A DNA stretch of 64,000 nucleotides, from the NCBI RefSeq assembly GCF_918797505.1, contig NC_092801.1:12958001-13022000 (forward strand). The letters are read 5' to 3'. The first letter of the stretch is position 1; each line of letters opens with the position of its first letter. Shown here in pieces: positions 1 to 11,526 of the stretch. The DNA comes from Bemisia tabaci. Taxonomy: Eukaryota > Arthropoda > Insecta > Hemiptera > Aleyrodidae. A program made the position numbers and the translations under genes. Below the pieces are notes generated by a model that saw only the letters and a list, made by a program, of their open reading frames with translations, was not told the origin of the DNA and did not search any database.

Positions 1-700
1 ACCAATTTCGTGGGTGCAAATATATAAAAATCAATATGCTATAGTCATTTTGGGTGCCTTTATTTTTCATGAAACAATAATATTTTCAATCCCAAAAAAC
101 CATCAATTTTCCGTATAAAATCGAAAAAATCGAGATGTGTCGACTCCCTGACTTGAAAATTAGATTCTACGTGTAAAAATACTTACACATGGATATGCTG
201 AACAGAAACCATGTGTGGACACAGTTAGGATACATAGCCTCAGAATACTTTTAAAGCGCCTTTACTTTCCAGAATCTTGACGGAATTTTTTTTTTGGCTT
301 AAACGACTCAAGAGACACTGAAGTTAAAAAATATAAAGAATTTTCGATTTTGACACAAAAAAAAAATGTTCGTTCAGGCACACCATGTATTGTATGGAGT
401 ACTGCGCTGGTATTCAATCCTTGCCTTCAGATCAAAATTCTTACAAAAGCCCCTTGGAAGAGGCGAATTTTTTGTAATTTCTCCCAATTTTTTCTCCGTT
501 ATATAGTTGAATTGCTTGCCAAATTCTGAGGTCAATTATATTCAATTGTAATTTATAAATTTCTTTTTTCCCCTTCATTTTATTTTTTCTATGGAGAAGT
601 TTCGTTGATTTCTTTGGATTTCGAATACTATAACTTTTCTTCTATTCGGCCGATTTTTATGAATGAGACCTCTTTCAATTCGTCTTTGAACGGAGAGTAA
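1..700. other. AT-rich DNA without recognised gene
   Basis: No convincing open frame, RNA gene or repeat with matched ends was seen. The segment is AT-rich with short A and T runs and looks like degraded repeat or intron sequence. Confidence 0.5.
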
Positions 701-711
701 GGAAAAAATTG

Positions 712-1075
712 CTAAGTACTCGCGAGACAATTTTTTCGAAAATTTGGTGGATCCCAGCGTGACGGTGAAATGGGTATAATCGAGTGAAAGTAATTAGGTC
801 TGACTGTGGCGAGGGCCGCGAGGGTCGCCTTTTGTTCTTCAGCTGGGAAGCGACGCGGCGAACCGAGCCAGGACCGGGACACTACCTGGGTTTTGTGCCT
901 GCCTGGGCACTGTTTTGGCCTGATAGGGGAGTGAATTTCTGTATGGGCCACGGTTAGCACATGGTTTAATGAGTCTCGAGGCTCATCACAGATTGCACTT
1001 ACCACTATCCTGCTGGCCCTGGCTATCAGAGCAAGGAGTACCAAATTTTGAAAAGGATAACAGGGTATGGAGATC
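712..1075. other. GC-richer island with a possible splice donor on the minus strand
   Basis: This block is clearly GC-richer than its surroundings and matches no other part of the window. On the minus strand a 110-codon open frame begins only at a non-ATG codon, so it is not a complete gene. The reverse complement near position 1000 carries GTGGTAAGTG, a good match to a splice donor, so a non-coding or partial exon is possible. Nothing in the translation is recognisable. I treat it as non-repetitive host DNA of unknown role. Confidence 0.25.
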
Positions 1076-1444
1076 TGTCAAAGAAACGTTTTAAACAAAA
1101 CGAAGAAGTGAAATTCTCATTCAACGAGTGCCGACCTGATCAGCCATCCTCGAATCAGTTCGCTTGCTTCTGCTTATATATGCATATTTTAAATCAGCGC
1201 GTCGTATTCTAAGGTTTTTTTAAAAATAACCAAGTAACGTAGACTCTTGGTATTCATTACACATAAACTAATGAGCCCCAGAATGAGAAACAACTTTAAA
1301 TCATAATTATTGACGGATAAATAAACTTTTTACACGCTTTGGAAAATCTCAGAAGTTCGCGGTAGTCACTTTTCGGTAAGGAACCAAGGGACTCGGTTAT
1401 TGTATCGAGTGGGGGGTCAAAACGATCGCAAAGGCGGTATACTA

Positions 1445-1880
1445 CGTATACGCGCCAATAGAAGAGAAGAAATAAAATATAGAAACGAAATGAATGAAAA
1501 AAAGGGAAAAAGAAAAGGGGAAAAAAGAAAAAGAAGTTGAAGTAGTATGATACGTTAATTTTTAAGAGGTGCCTTAACATCTGAGACCATTTGTACCTCT
1601 GATACGATTTAACATAGGTACCTAAAAAAGAAAACCAAAAAAAGAAAAAGAAAAAAATAAAAAGGAAAAAAAGGGTAAGAAAAAGAAAGAAAGAAAATGA
1701 AAAAAAGAACAAAAAAGAAAAACGGAGAAGAGAAAGAGAGAAAAACGAGAAAAGAGAAAAAGAAAAAAGTGTAAGAACAACATAAAAAGAAAAGAAGAAA
1801 AAGAAAACGAAAAAAGAAGAAAAAGAAAACGAAAAAAGAAGAAAAAATAAAAAGAAAAAACGAAAAAGATAAATGAAAAA
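1445..1880. repeat. Degenerate GAAAA-type purine tract
   Basis: The plus strand is almost entirely A and G in units such as GAAAAA and AAGAAA, with a short interruption near 1545-1620. The long phenylalanine- and serine-rich frames on the minus strand are translations of this tract and not proteins. Confidence 0.9.
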
Positions 1881-2400
1881 CTGAAGGGATTGACAGAACC
1901 GTTGGCCTTTCATTTTCCCGATGCTCTCGGTCGGGTGAGGCAGCCGCCCTGTCATTTTCCACCGAGGCCCCCATCCTCAATCCTCATTCCGAGCCGAAAA
2001 ATGTCCCAGAGAGGGGGCGAGGGGGGGGGGAGGAGGATTCGAAGCTCATTTGTCGCTGAGACGCGGGCTCATTTTTTTCCGTGGCTGCGCTAATGACGCG
2101 GTTTTCGTGCCTCTCCGCGTCGTCGGACTCCCCCGAACGGCGATGACGGATAGGACGCAGCTCTAATTCGTCACGCGTCAACGGCCCCGACCCCCCCCCC
2201 CCCCCTCTGCTTCACCGCCCCGTCGGACATCAGCAGTGACATCACTACGCGGTTAACACATTCCTTGCTTAAGGTTACTTTGAGTTACTTATTTTCGGTC
2301 AGATCAAGCAATAGACTGATTTAATCGGACCGCATTAAGCAGAATGGAACCACGCCACGTCAGCTACCCCTGGAGCGACCCCCAAGGATCTTAGCATGAT
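1881..2400. other. GC-rich block with homopolymer G and C runs
   Basis: A GC-rich region with a G run near 2024-2032 and a C run near 2190-2206. From about 2327 to 2375 it holds the left end of the GGACCGC...AAGCAGAA repeat family seen complete at 61282-61536. No gene is supported. Confidence 0.4.
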
Positions 2401-2409
2401 CTCCCTAAG

Positions 2410-2786
2410 GATGATCTCCCGAATCTGAGCGACACCTCATTGGCAGCACAGAGCAGAGCATTGCGAGTTCACGCCTCGCGCCATCGCGCCTTCAATTTTC
2501 CAGATGCAACACGGACACCCATCGAGCACGAATAGTTGTATCTCTGCGCCGTCATCAACGCGCGTCCTTTCCTTTGCTCTCTCTCCAGTTTATGTTTGTT
2601 TCCGTCTCTTACTTGTAGTGGCGCTTCGAGGTCCACGTGTGGACCACAGCCGAAGATAGGAAAGGCGTAATCCGATTTTGTCTTTTAACTTTTCTTGCTT
2701 CTCGATTTATTTAGAATGTATTTATCGACAAGTTCGTTCGAAAAAAATCCTTCTCGGGAAGGCATGGTTTCTGTGTGCTAACACGA
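2410..2786 (-). repeat. Interspersed repeat containing a conserved CPCC frame, copy 1
   Basis: This about 375-bp stretch is the reverse complement of 10398-10770 with few changes. Shorter pieces recur at 22640-22740 and 52240-52320. In all four copies the same minus-sense frame encodes a short peptide with LDGCPCC or a close variant. Copy 1 abuts a palindromic MITE on its right. I do not recognise the family; it could be the remnant of a larger element. Confidence 0.6.
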
Positions 2787-2788
2787 TA

Positions 2789-3293
2789 ATGGAGATGTTG
2801 CATGTGTGAGGAATTTGCGATTTGACTGTTGATTCTTATGTGAAGGTTCGCGAGGAACACGATGATCCCACTGGTTTTCTCTGAAGTCAACTCCCAAGCT
2901 CAAAAAAAGCTCTCAAGTTGAGGCCAAAATGGAGGAGATATCCCACGCTATCCTGAGAGTCCACCTCTACATCAAGACAAACTCTCCATGCAAAGATAGG
3001 GAGCAAATACATTAGGAGGGTTGCCGTGTTTTCAGTTTTGGAGTCCCCAAATACGGTGGCAGCCCTGTCAATGTATTTGCTCCCTATCTTTCGTGGAGAG
3101 TTTGTCTTAATGTAAAGGTGGACTCTCAGGATAGCGTGGGATATCCTCTCCATTTTTACCTCAACTTGAGAGCTTTTTTTGAGCTTGGGAGATGATTTCA
3201 GAGAAAACCAGTGGCACCATCGTGTTGCTCGCGAATTTTTACATAAGAATCAACAGTCAAATCGCAAATTCCTCACACATGCAACATCTCCAT
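2789..3293. repeat. ATGGAGATGTTGC palindromic MITE, copy 1
   Basis: The ends ATGGAGATGTTGCATGTGTG and its reverse complement bound a 505-bp near-complete palindrome. It has a central segment on each side of about 3000-3090 and no coding capacity. Full copies lie at 6955-7460 and 30593-31098. A degenerate one lies at 3858-4695. The superfamily is unclear because no clean target duplication is visible. Confidence 0.85.
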
Positions 3294-3395
3294 TGGACTA
3301 CATTTTGCAATTTGGAACTATAAATTCTGGCCCGGTTTAAAAACAACGTATGTGCCATTAGTGTCCCTATGCTTCTGAGAGGAAACGTGGCAACA
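3293..3395. repeat. TTGGACTACATTTTGC MITE, truncated copy
   Basis: Directly abuts the preceding palindrome and matches the left half of the complete 143-bp copies at 10246-10388 and 33760-33902. Confidence 0.6.
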
Positions 3396-3857
3396 TTTGA
3401 ATGTTCTTACGGCGTTCTTCTTTAGCACGGCCGAACACATATCACGGTTTTTTCCGATCTCGCAGCTTTTCGGAGGGAAAAGCATGAGCAAGTTGCGTGC
3501 TGTAAAATGAGGTAAAGGAGCAAAGTCAAAGGGGAATCGTGACAGCTTTCACACCTATCCGACGATAATCACACAAAGGCCCTTCGCCAAGTCCCCTCCG
3601 TTTCTCCCCGCGGGAGCCACCGATAAGGGGCAGAGAGGGAGGCTCCGAAAAGACACCGGATATTAATTCCGAAGGGCATCACTCACCGATCAAGTCCTCT
3701 CCGGCGAATTGAAAAACGGTGTTCGGTTTTCATCGGCCAAACACCCTCGACTGACTTGCGACACACTCTCGGCATATGGAGTGCAAATCGCTGTTAAGCG
3801 ACGTTGGAAACATGTTGGATCTTGTCTTGTCTTCGTATGGCCAATGAACCACTAAAA
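3396..3857. other. Non-repetitive GC-mixed DNA after a MITE end
   Basis: Positions 3390-3430 resemble the right end of the CTGCCGTGCTAAGG family. The GC-richer remainder up to about 3720 has no partner in the window and no credible open frame. Confidence 0.35.
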
Positions 3858-4695
3858 TAAGAATAAAGTTCTTGTATGTGTGAGAGATTCGCGATGTAAG
3901 TAATATTCTTGCGTAAAATTTCGCGAGAAACACGACGGTGGCAATGGTTTTCTCCAAACTCGACTTTCAAGCTCAAATTTAATGAGATCTGATCTGAGAT
4001 CTTGTGCATGTGTGTGAGCTTTTTCCCTCTGTATTGAGATTTTCAGCTTTATGCTGAATTTTTAACGCACGTCGGCTAGAAAAATCCAACATACTGTCAA
4101 ATAAAAGCTCTCAAAGTTGAGCTTGTAATGGAGGAAATCTGCATGGAATGCATTTTGCAAAAATGAGCCAAGAGCATACCGATGTTGCTAAAATTGTGGA
4201 ACTTTTTTTAACTTACAGATATAAACTAATCATCTAAAGAAGTTTTATCTTTACTCCCGATAAATTATAGATTCAAGACGAAAATTACCTTTGTAAATTT
4301 AATTTTTTGCATGATTTCAGTAATTTCATTACCTACGAAAAATGTAAGTTGCACAACCCTATAGCAACATTGGAATGCTCTTGGTCTCTTTTTGCAAAAT
4401 GCGATCCGTATCTTGTGAAACTCTCAATGCACAGACGGGGCGAAAATACATTAAAAGGGTTGCCACTTTGTTTGGGGACCCCAAAGTTGGAACCACAGTA
4501 ACCCTGCTAATGTACAATTGCTCCCTGTCTTTGCATGGAATGTTTGACTAGATATGCAGGTGGATTCTAAATGTAGTGTGGGATATCATTATCCCCTCCT
4601 TTACGACCTCAACTTCGAGAGCTCTTTTTAGGAGTTTTCTTAAGAGAAAACCAGTGTGGCATCATCGTGTTCCTCGCAAGAATTTACGCACGAAC
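3858..4695. repeat. Degenerate ATGGAGATG-family palindrome with an internal insertion
   Basis: Segments 3858-4010 and 4090-4150 match the left half, and 4430-4695 the right half, of the ATGGAGATGTTGC palindromes, but with many substitutions. About 280 bp of unrelated AT-rich DNA sits between them. It appears to be an older relative of the three well-preserved copies. Confidence 0.6.
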
Positions 4696-4834
4696 AGAGA
4701 TGGAAAGTGAAATTCCAAAAGGCTCGAATAAATTTTAAAACCACAAAATTTAAAATTCATGAACTTTTTTCGGAATTATGAATTGCACCGACTCGATTGA
4801 GTAAGTTCTTAAAAAAAAACAGCGTCGATTTAAT

Positions 4835-5118
4835 AAACAATTCAACACGAATCGATCAAAAAATTAAAACGTGAATCGATCTACAAACCCGTGAATCGGT
4901 CGACAACTTCGTGAATCAATCGATAGACCCGTAAAATGATAGACAAAATCCATAAGTCAATCGACGACATCCGTGTATCGATCGAGGAACACGTGAATCT
5001 ATGGAAAAAATCGTGAAATGATCGACAAAACCCGCAAGTCGATCAAAAACCCCATGAATCGACCGGCGAACCCATGAATCGATCGACAAACCCGTGAATC
5101 GATCGACAAACCCGTCGA
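4835..5118. repeat. Satellite of about 20-bp units (AATCGATCGACAAACCCGTG)
   Basis: About fourteen tandem, partly degraded units of roughly 20 bp. Each contains an ATCGATCGAC-like core followed by AACCCGTG. Units near 5050-5115 are the most regular. ATCGAT and TCGA palindromes recur at each step. Confidence 0.85.
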
Positions 5119-5811
5119 ATTATATCGATCGAATCGGTGTCAGTGGAATCACTCGATCGAGTCACGCTTTTATTGTTCGATTGATCCATGTCGATCAAAC
5201 CCATGCCTTATTTATTCGTCAACAAAAGCGTGACCGGAGTGCGAGAAACAGAGCTCTCCAACGAAGGATGCAACTCTCTTTACTTGCAAGATCTGTTTTT
5301 GCCTAGCCCTGCGAATGAAGGCGTATCAAGCAACGAAGCCCGTAAGTTTTCTCTCGGTTTTTACTGATCACATTTTGCTGCGGGGTCGGACTCCAGGAGG
5401 AACGTAGTGTGTTTTCCCAAGTTCGATTAAATTTCTTTTCAAAATACTTTTTGACGTTGAGGAGCAGATCAATCGCAAGCATTTTTACGTAATCCTCGGC
5501 AACGAGGGATGTTCAAAAGTGATGGCCTTTGCGAAATTCTCCCCATCGAGACGAGCGTCCCTGCCGGAAGAGACATCGGGCCCCTCGGGTTGCGTTTTTC
5601 CCGTACTATATCGCAGCCGGAGGGCATGTCTCCCTTTCTTCCTCTTCATTCTGTTTGCACACATCGCGACCGGCGTTGAAAACTGGACAAGAAATCCCAA
5701 AATTTTCCAGCGTGTCGCACAGTACGGATTTAAACTTTTTCACAGGTCGCCTTGAAGGGCCTCTAGGCGTGGAGATGGTGTTGGTCATGTCTATAAATCT
5801 ATACCCATAAT
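5119..5811. other. Unassigned DNA between satellite and MITE
   Basis: GC-mixed DNA without a partner in the window. Overlapping frames on both strands at 5485-5818 show no domain, no composition bias and no splice context, so none is called as a gene. Confidence 0.35.
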
Positions 5812-6360
5812 GGACCACTAGACAGGGTACGAATTAAAGGATTCTGATACATGTTCCTTAACCAAAATTCCACGCAGAACACGATTCGCGCAACGAAAAT
5901 GACTGAAACCAACTCCTAACGAAGAAATTAATGTTTTTATTTCACATTGGTTACAAGGAATTTGAACTGCCCGCTCACAAGAAACTCGAAGTTCTACGTG
6001 AGTCAAATCGCGCACCACAACGGTTTCAGCAATCTTCTCAATCGAGCAATGTTCATTTCCCACCATGTGTTGTCCCAAACTACATGCAATTTGCTATAGC
6101 TGAGCCAAAGCGTCAAGATTGAGGTTGCCAGATTTTTATATCGCAGAGACTGTCATGATAAACGTTTACCGCGCGATGTGAATCACGCAGAGATTGAGTT
6201 TTCATAAGCGGGTGGTTTGAATTCACGCATCAAGAATCATTGAATATCTTCGTAAGGAGTTGATTTCGGTAATTTTAGTTGTACGCATCGTGTTTTACGT
6301 GAAATTTTGGTTACGAAAAATGCATTAGAATGCTGAAATTCTTACCTTGTCTAGTGGTCC
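5812..6360 (+). repeat. GGACCACTAGACAAGG MITE, copy 1
   Basis: A 549-bp element bounded by GGACCACTAGACA and the reverse complement TGTCTAGTGGTCC. The inner 300 bp is not a perfect palindrome, so orientation can be assigned. Sister copies are at 25767-26313 (same orientation), 29435-29982 (opposite) and 52366 to about 54078 (broken by other insertions). Non-coding. Confidence 0.85.
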
Positions 6361-6765
6361 ATCATCTATTCCTACACTTCCTAGAAGTCATAACGTCTTA
6401 AACCGATCGAGTCGCTGCCGATCGATTGACGTTTTTATCTCTAAATCGGTGTTCGTTGATCGAATTCATTCTCTCCAAAACAAGTATCTTACTTCCAAAG
6501 TGCGACCGCGGCATCTGATGCGCACTGGAATTCAAGAAAAACGAATCGAATGCCTCCGTCGGAAAAGGGTAATCGGGAGGATTTTTCCCGGGGAAAGCTA
6601 GTGCCCCCCCCCCCCACCGGTCGGGGGTGGGGGAAAGCTACTCATGCATCTTTTCATTCACACGCCCGCGTTTAAACGCGCCTCGCTCAAGGGATGAAAA
6701 ACCGCGGAGCCGCCCGCCCCGATTTGTCATGCGGATTGCCTAGCTGGCAGGCGCGGGCGCTCCGG
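6361..6765. other. Unassigned DNA including a C run and GC-rich patch
   Basis: Contains a short C homopolymer near 6604-6615 and a GC-rich patch at 6660-6765. No gene or repeat partner was found. Confidence 0.35.
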
Positions 6766-7575
6766 CGCACACTGGATCGAGTCAATGGGAAGGTCGAACA
6801 AAATTTGAAAACTTTAATAGCTTATAACTTCGTTTATACAAAATTTTGAGGTTCTTGAAGTGGTTCCGTTGGTTTTCTCGTGGGATTTTTTTTTCTTTTG
6901 GGAGCACCCCTTAAAATTTAAAATAAATATCAAAATTTGCAGTATTAGTCAAAAATGGAGATGTTGCGTGTGTGAGGGATTTGCGATTTGATCATTGATT
7001 CTTATGTAAAAGTTCGCGAGAAACACGATGGTGCCACTGGCTTTCTCTGAAATCAACTCCCAAGCTCAAAAAAAGCTCTCAAGTTGAGGCCGAAATGGAG
7101 GGGATATCCCACGCCATCCTGAGAGTCCACCTCTACATCAAGACAAACTCTCCATGCAAAGATAGAGAGAAAATACATTAGCAGGGTTGCCGTGTTTTCA
7201 GTTTTGGAGTCCCCAAATAAAAGGGCAGCCCTGTCAATGTATGTGCTCCCTATCGTTGCATGAAGAGTTTGTTTTGATGTAGAGGTGGACTCTCAGGATA
7301 GCGTGGGATATCCCCTCCATTTTGGCCTCCACTTGAGAGCTTTTTTTGAGCTTGGGAGTTGAATCAGAGAAAACCAGTGGCATTATCGTGTTTCTTGCGA
7401 ACTTTTACAGAAGAATCAACAGTCAAATCGCAAATTCCTCACACATGCAACATCTCCCATTTTTTTTTTTTTTTTTTTGGAAGCACCCCTTAAAATTCAA
7501 AATAAACATCAAAATTTGCAGCTTTAGTGAAGAATTTGATGAGCGACCTCTCCGATCGAATGTATTCACTGTGCG
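6766..7575 (+). repeat. CACAGTGGATCGAG MITE interrupted by an ATGGAGATG palindrome
   Basis: The left end at 6766-6954 and right end at 7461-7575 match complete copies at 31565-31796 and 37167-37401. The interruption is the 506-bp palindrome at 6955-7460. Host sequence of about 68 bp (T run, then GGAGCACCCCTTAAAA and following bases, 6887-6954) is repeated immediately after the insert from 7461. The insert is therefore bounded by a long direct repeat. Confidence 0.7.
6955..7460. repeat. ATGGAGATGTTGC palindromic MITE, copy 2
   Basis: A 506-bp palindrome, very similar to the copy at 2789-3293, nested in a CACAGTGGATCGAG element. Confidence 0.85.
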
Positions 7576-8270
7576 GCGGCATCAGTGACACAGTTTCGGC
7601 GCCGCGCCGCCCGGCAGCCCGACGTCGGTCGTTCCGTGCCGGTTGCAGATGTGGCGCGGCGCAGGGTGCATCCAACCCCCTCGCCCTCCCGTCAGCTGTT
7701 CCCGCCCGCCCGACGACGCTCGTTTCAGCGCCCCCCGGCTCTGGGTTCCGGTCTCGAGTCTGGCCGCTGCTGAAATCAATAGCGACCAGGCGCCAGTCAG
7801 GGCGACCTCATCGCCATGTTGCCACATTGGTCAGGGAAGTTCCTGATTTTAATACTGAGAAACTGCAATGGAAAATAAATTTAATGTCTGCTTCATGGAG
7901 GTTGAGCCAATTCGTCGTTTCCCTCACGAAAAAACGTAAATGTTGCCGAATTTCCCCTCGCGAATTGCATATTAATCAGGAGACTTGGTTCCTTACTTCT
8001 AAACGAGGTACAATTCGTCGACTCCTTCGCAAAAGAACGTAGCTACATTTCAATGTTGCCAAATTTTTCCTCGCGAATTGCATATTCACCACGAGAATCT
8101 TAGGCATTTCTGACTGAAAATTTCACTGATTTATCTTCTGACCTCCGCCAAAAATCAGACAACGGTAAACGACGAATTCTAGAACAGGATTTGTCAGAGG
8201 CGTTAGCCGGAGGGCCAGCCGCGAATGACGTCAGGATCTCAAGGGGGGGGGGGGGGGGAGTTTCAAGCCA
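7576..8270. other. CpG-rich island (to about 7830) and flank
   Basis: Positions 7576-7830 are strongly GC- and CpG-rich, with open frames on both strands caused by composition. From 7890 to 8090 two loosely repeated segments share 'CCTCGCGAATTGCATATT'. A G run is at about 8245-8260. No protein family is recognisable. Confidence 0.35.
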
Positions 8271-9508
8271 AAACCAACATTACGCTAAAATCGGCGCGAA
8301 ACGCTCAATTCTATAAAAACTCTTACCGAACGCTTCGTATTTCTCAAGTGATAAGAGGAAGGCGGAGGTTGACTCAAGTCTGACGTAATTTTTAAGAAAG
8401 GGTTCAACACTGCATGAACTGGGGGGAGGGAGGGGGGGCAAAAAATAAGAAAATAATTATTTTTTGGACCCAACGGGGATGGCCGGAGAGTACGGGTATT
8501 GTCAACAGCCTTAATCCTGCTTGTGAAATTTGACCTCTTTTGGAGGTAGTTTTTGCTACTTTTTCGAGATTGTTTTATTTTCTGCCCCCCCCCCCCTCAG
8601 AAAAACCGGCCTCGTCCTGACAGACCCCTCCCTTCTAGGTTGGCTGAAATGATGCCATTGCTGTTTCTGGTGATGTCCAAGAAAACGGCTGAAACTCGAA
8701 ACACGTCTGCCGATTTTAAATTTCACACCGCACGCGATGTTTTATAGAATTTTTTTAAAGTTCTAAGTTTCCCAAAATATTTGTTATCCAATTGGCGGAC
8801 CGCTTTGTGTTACCTCGTCGCCCGCACTCTTGTATCGAGCGAGTTGGAAAAACCACGTAGGGCCCGGAGGGTACTATACATTCGTTAAACAGCTTTTGAG
8901 TCGCACACAGAATAAAAGAGCCTCTTTCCATTTCTCCCTGAGCAAGCAAAATTTCTCTTTTCGGACGAGGAGCAATTTTCACATTTTAGCTCACCAAGTT
9001 CGTGGCTCGTGCATACCCTTTTTTTTCTTCTTCCGAATTTACGTGATAATATGTAAGAAAATTATAGATAACTTGGCAACATCGCCGTCAGGCATTCAGG
9101 CGTCGCGGGGCTCAGCGGCGCCCCTTTCGTTCAACGTTGCCAAAAATGGAGGGAAAGTGTGTATTTTTCCTCAATTCACAAAGGAAAATGCATATATTTT
9201 TCGGAAAATTGGCGACGCTGTTCCTCAACCACCCCTTTCCGTTGGTTGAGGATCTAGATCTCGCGTCTCGGGACACTATCTAGAAACCCCTTCCCGCCAA
9301 AATTCTTGCGGGGGGAGGGGAGGAGCGCTTCTTATCATTTTGTTGTTGTCAACAGACGTATCTCCGCGTGGCGCGTATACACAGCTCAGGTATTTTGAGC
9401 CCCTCGAGCTTGTTTTCTCCCCCTATTCAAAAACCAAGATGCCCAAGGAGATAGGTTCCATTCATTGATTTCAGCTTCGGTGAGAGTGTCTTTCAAAATC
9501 CTTAAATA
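8271..9508. other. Unassigned mixed DNA
   Basis: Contains pyrimidine runs (for example C at 8585-8597) and GC patches. No gene, RNA or end-matched element is supported. The 139-codon plus frame at 8830-9249 shows no recognisable domain. Confidence 0.3.
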
Positions 9509-9741
9509 CACTGGAAAAAAAAAAAAAACACATTGGATCTAGAGTCCAGAATCTTGAAAACATTGACAAGAAAAAATACTCTTGATTCAATCGGATTTTT
9601 GCTTGAATCAAAACGAAATCCGTTTAAATTAAGAGGCTTGGTTCTTGATTTAAGCTTAAATCTGATTGAATCAAGAGTACTTTTTCTGTCGATGTTTTCA
9701 AGAGTCTGGACTCTAGATCCAATGTGTTTTTTTTTCCAGTG
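9509..9741 (+). repeat. CACTGG MITE, copy 1
   Basis: Ends CACTGGAAAA and TTTTCCAGTG enclose a roughly 230-bp palindrome whose arms carry TTGGATCTAGAGTCCAGA and TACTCTTGATTCAATC-like segments. The palindrome keeps both strands open and gives mirrored peptide frames; these are not genes. Here the flanks show no clear duplication. Confidence 0.9.
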
Positions 9742-9819
9742 AGCCTTTAGTATCCGAACAGGATAAAAAAACATAAAACAATTTCGAAAAAGCTAACAAT
9801 TTATTTCACAAAGTGCACA

Positions 9820-10104
9820 CAGGGTTGCCACAGTCAGAGAATACCGGGAAAACCGGGATGTGTCAGAGAATTTTAAAGTCAGGGAAAATGACGAAAATGT
9901 CAGGGAAAACTCGTCAAATCACCTTCATTTGCTTTCTCGAGTGGGTTTAACGTTTCGAACAACACATTTTGCCAGAAAACTATTTCTAACTATGTCTTTT
10001 TAAAAATCTGGTATTTGCTCAACTGTCGGGGAATTTCACTAAAATGTGTCAGGAAATAGGGAAATGTCAGGGAATTTGATTTTCCAAATTCTGTGGCAAC
10101 CCTG
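9820..10104. repeat. CAGGGTTGCCACAG MITE
   Basis: Inverted ends CAGGGTTGCCACAG and CTGTGGCAACCCTG enclose about 285 bp rich in GTCAGGGAA-like motifs. The flanks share TGCAC, which may be a short target duplication offset by the end bases. Similar motif-rich DNA recurs near 39150-39260. Confidence 0.7.
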
Positions 10105-10245
10105 TGCACGACGGCATCACGGGATTTGGACATGTCCGGAACCTTACAGAGAAGTTACAAACACTAACTGAGATTCGTCCATGTGCCCATTTTTGTAGTT
10201 TTTACTACAGTTAAGGAATATTTATAACGCTTGACTTGTGTTATA

Positions 10246-10388
10246 ATTGGACTGAATTTTGCTATTTGGAACTATAAATTCTGGCTCTTCTGGAAAAACA
10301 CGTATGTGCATAGGGAAACTAATGGCACATACGTTGTTTTTAAACCGAGCTAGAATTTATAGTTCCAAATTGCAAAAGGTAGTCCAAT
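10246..10388. repeat. ATTGGACT MITE (complete, 143 bp)
   Basis: Ends ATTGGACTGAATTTTGC and its imperfect complement flank a short palindrome with inner arms around CACGTATGTGC and GCACATACG. TA lies on both sides and may be the target duplication. A sister copy is at 33760-33902. Diverged copies lie near 34385-34535, 35028-35173, 43300-43390 and 54636-54782. Confidence 0.75.
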
Positions 10389-10397
10389 TAAAGTGTT

Positions 10398-10770
10398 ACC
10401 ACACAGAAACCATGCCTCCCCGAGAAAGTTTTTTTTCGAACGAACTTGTCGATAAATATATTCTAAATAAATCGAAAAACAAGAAAAATTGAAAGACAAG
10501 ATCGGATTACGCCTTTCCTATCTTCGGCTATGTTCCACACGTGGACCTCGAAGTGCCACTACAAGTAAGAGACGGAAACAAACATAATATGGAAATCGAA
10601 CACAGGAAAGGACGCGCGTTGACGGCGCAGAGATACAACTATTCGTGCTTGATGGATGTCCGTGTTGCATCTGGAAAATTGAAGGCGCGATGGCGCGAGG
10701 CGTGAACTCGCAATGCTGTGCTTCATGCTGCCGATGAGGTGTCGCTCAGATTCAGGAGAAGAGTTAGAAA
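10398..10770 (+). repeat. Interspersed repeat containing a conserved CPCC frame, copy 2
   Basis: Reverse-complement match of 2410-2786 along nearly its whole length. The plus frame around 10640-10710 encodes FVLDGCPCCIWKIEGA, preserved in sense with the copy at 2410-2786 and partly at 22640-22740 and 52240-52320. Preservation of this frame over four copies hints at a once-coding element. No known family was recognised. Confidence 0.6.
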
Positions 10771-11069
10771 AACAAGGCACGATTGCGTCTCTCCTATCTT
10801 CGGCTATGTTAACACTCGATTTTTCTTCTTTTTTTTCAATTTGACGTTTGATTTTTTTTTCAAGATGTATTTGGGGGCATATCGAAAGTTCGCATGCACC
10901 GGCCCTATACAACCGGCGGACAACGTATTTTTGACACGCCTCGGGTCAATTTGACCCGGCTTGGGCAACAAGGATTTCACCAGTTTTTCTCAAATACATA
11001 CTTTTTTTCTTTTTTTTTAAAAAAAAAAAAAAAAAAAACATACACACCCGCTGCGGGTCGTTTGTAACG

Positions 11070-11290
11070 CTTCAAGCAAGGAGGAACCAAGCCACATCAG
11101 CTATTGCCAATTTTAATCGGGGAATTTAAGTTTTTACACGCAAATGGTTGTTCAGATTTTTGTGCGAATTTCAGTGAATTTTCTGCACAGTACGGAGAAA
11201 ATTCCTTAAAATATTCATATTATAATGCCCGGTTAAATTTGTCAATAGCTGATGTGGCCTGGTTCCTTTCTGCTGAGCGCGTTCCATTTG
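11070..11290. repeat. GGACCGC/AAGCAGAA MITE
   Basis: The left part contains AACCAAGCCACATCAGCTAT and the right part its complement AGCTGATGTGGCCTGGTTCC. It matches the complete copy at 61282-61536 and the split copy at 23190-23691. Confidence 0.65.
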
Positions 11291-11296
11291 ACACTA

Positions 11297-11526
11297 CACT
11301 GGAAAAAAAAAACACATTGGATCTAGAGTCCAGACTCTTGAAAACATTGACAAGAACGAATACTCTTGATTCAATCAGATTTAGGCTTGAATCAAAACGA
11401 AATACGCACAAATTAAGAGGCTTGGTTCTTGATTTAAGCTTAAATCTGATTGAATCAAGAGTATTTTTTCTTGTCGATGTTTTTAAAAGTCTAGACTCAA
11501 GATCCAATGTGTTTTTTTTTTCAGTG
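11297..11526 (+). repeat. CACTGG MITE, copy 2, with TA duplication
   Basis: A 230-bp palindrome with CACTGG and CAGTG ends flanked on both sides by TA (11295-11296 and 11527-11528). It sits just outside the GGACCGC family end. Confidence 0.9.

Noticed and set aside
1296..1980. Long phenylalanine-rich membrane-like frames on the minus strand
   Set aside because: They are translations of a GAAAA-type purine tract and overlap each other in different frames.
4835..5118. CRISPR-like short repeat array
   Set aside because: Period of about 20 bp with no spacers; it is a degraded satellite.
7527..8042. 171-codon plus-strand frame in a GC-rich island
   Set aside because: The arginine- and alanine-rich composition follows from GC content, other frames are equally open, and no domain is recognisable.
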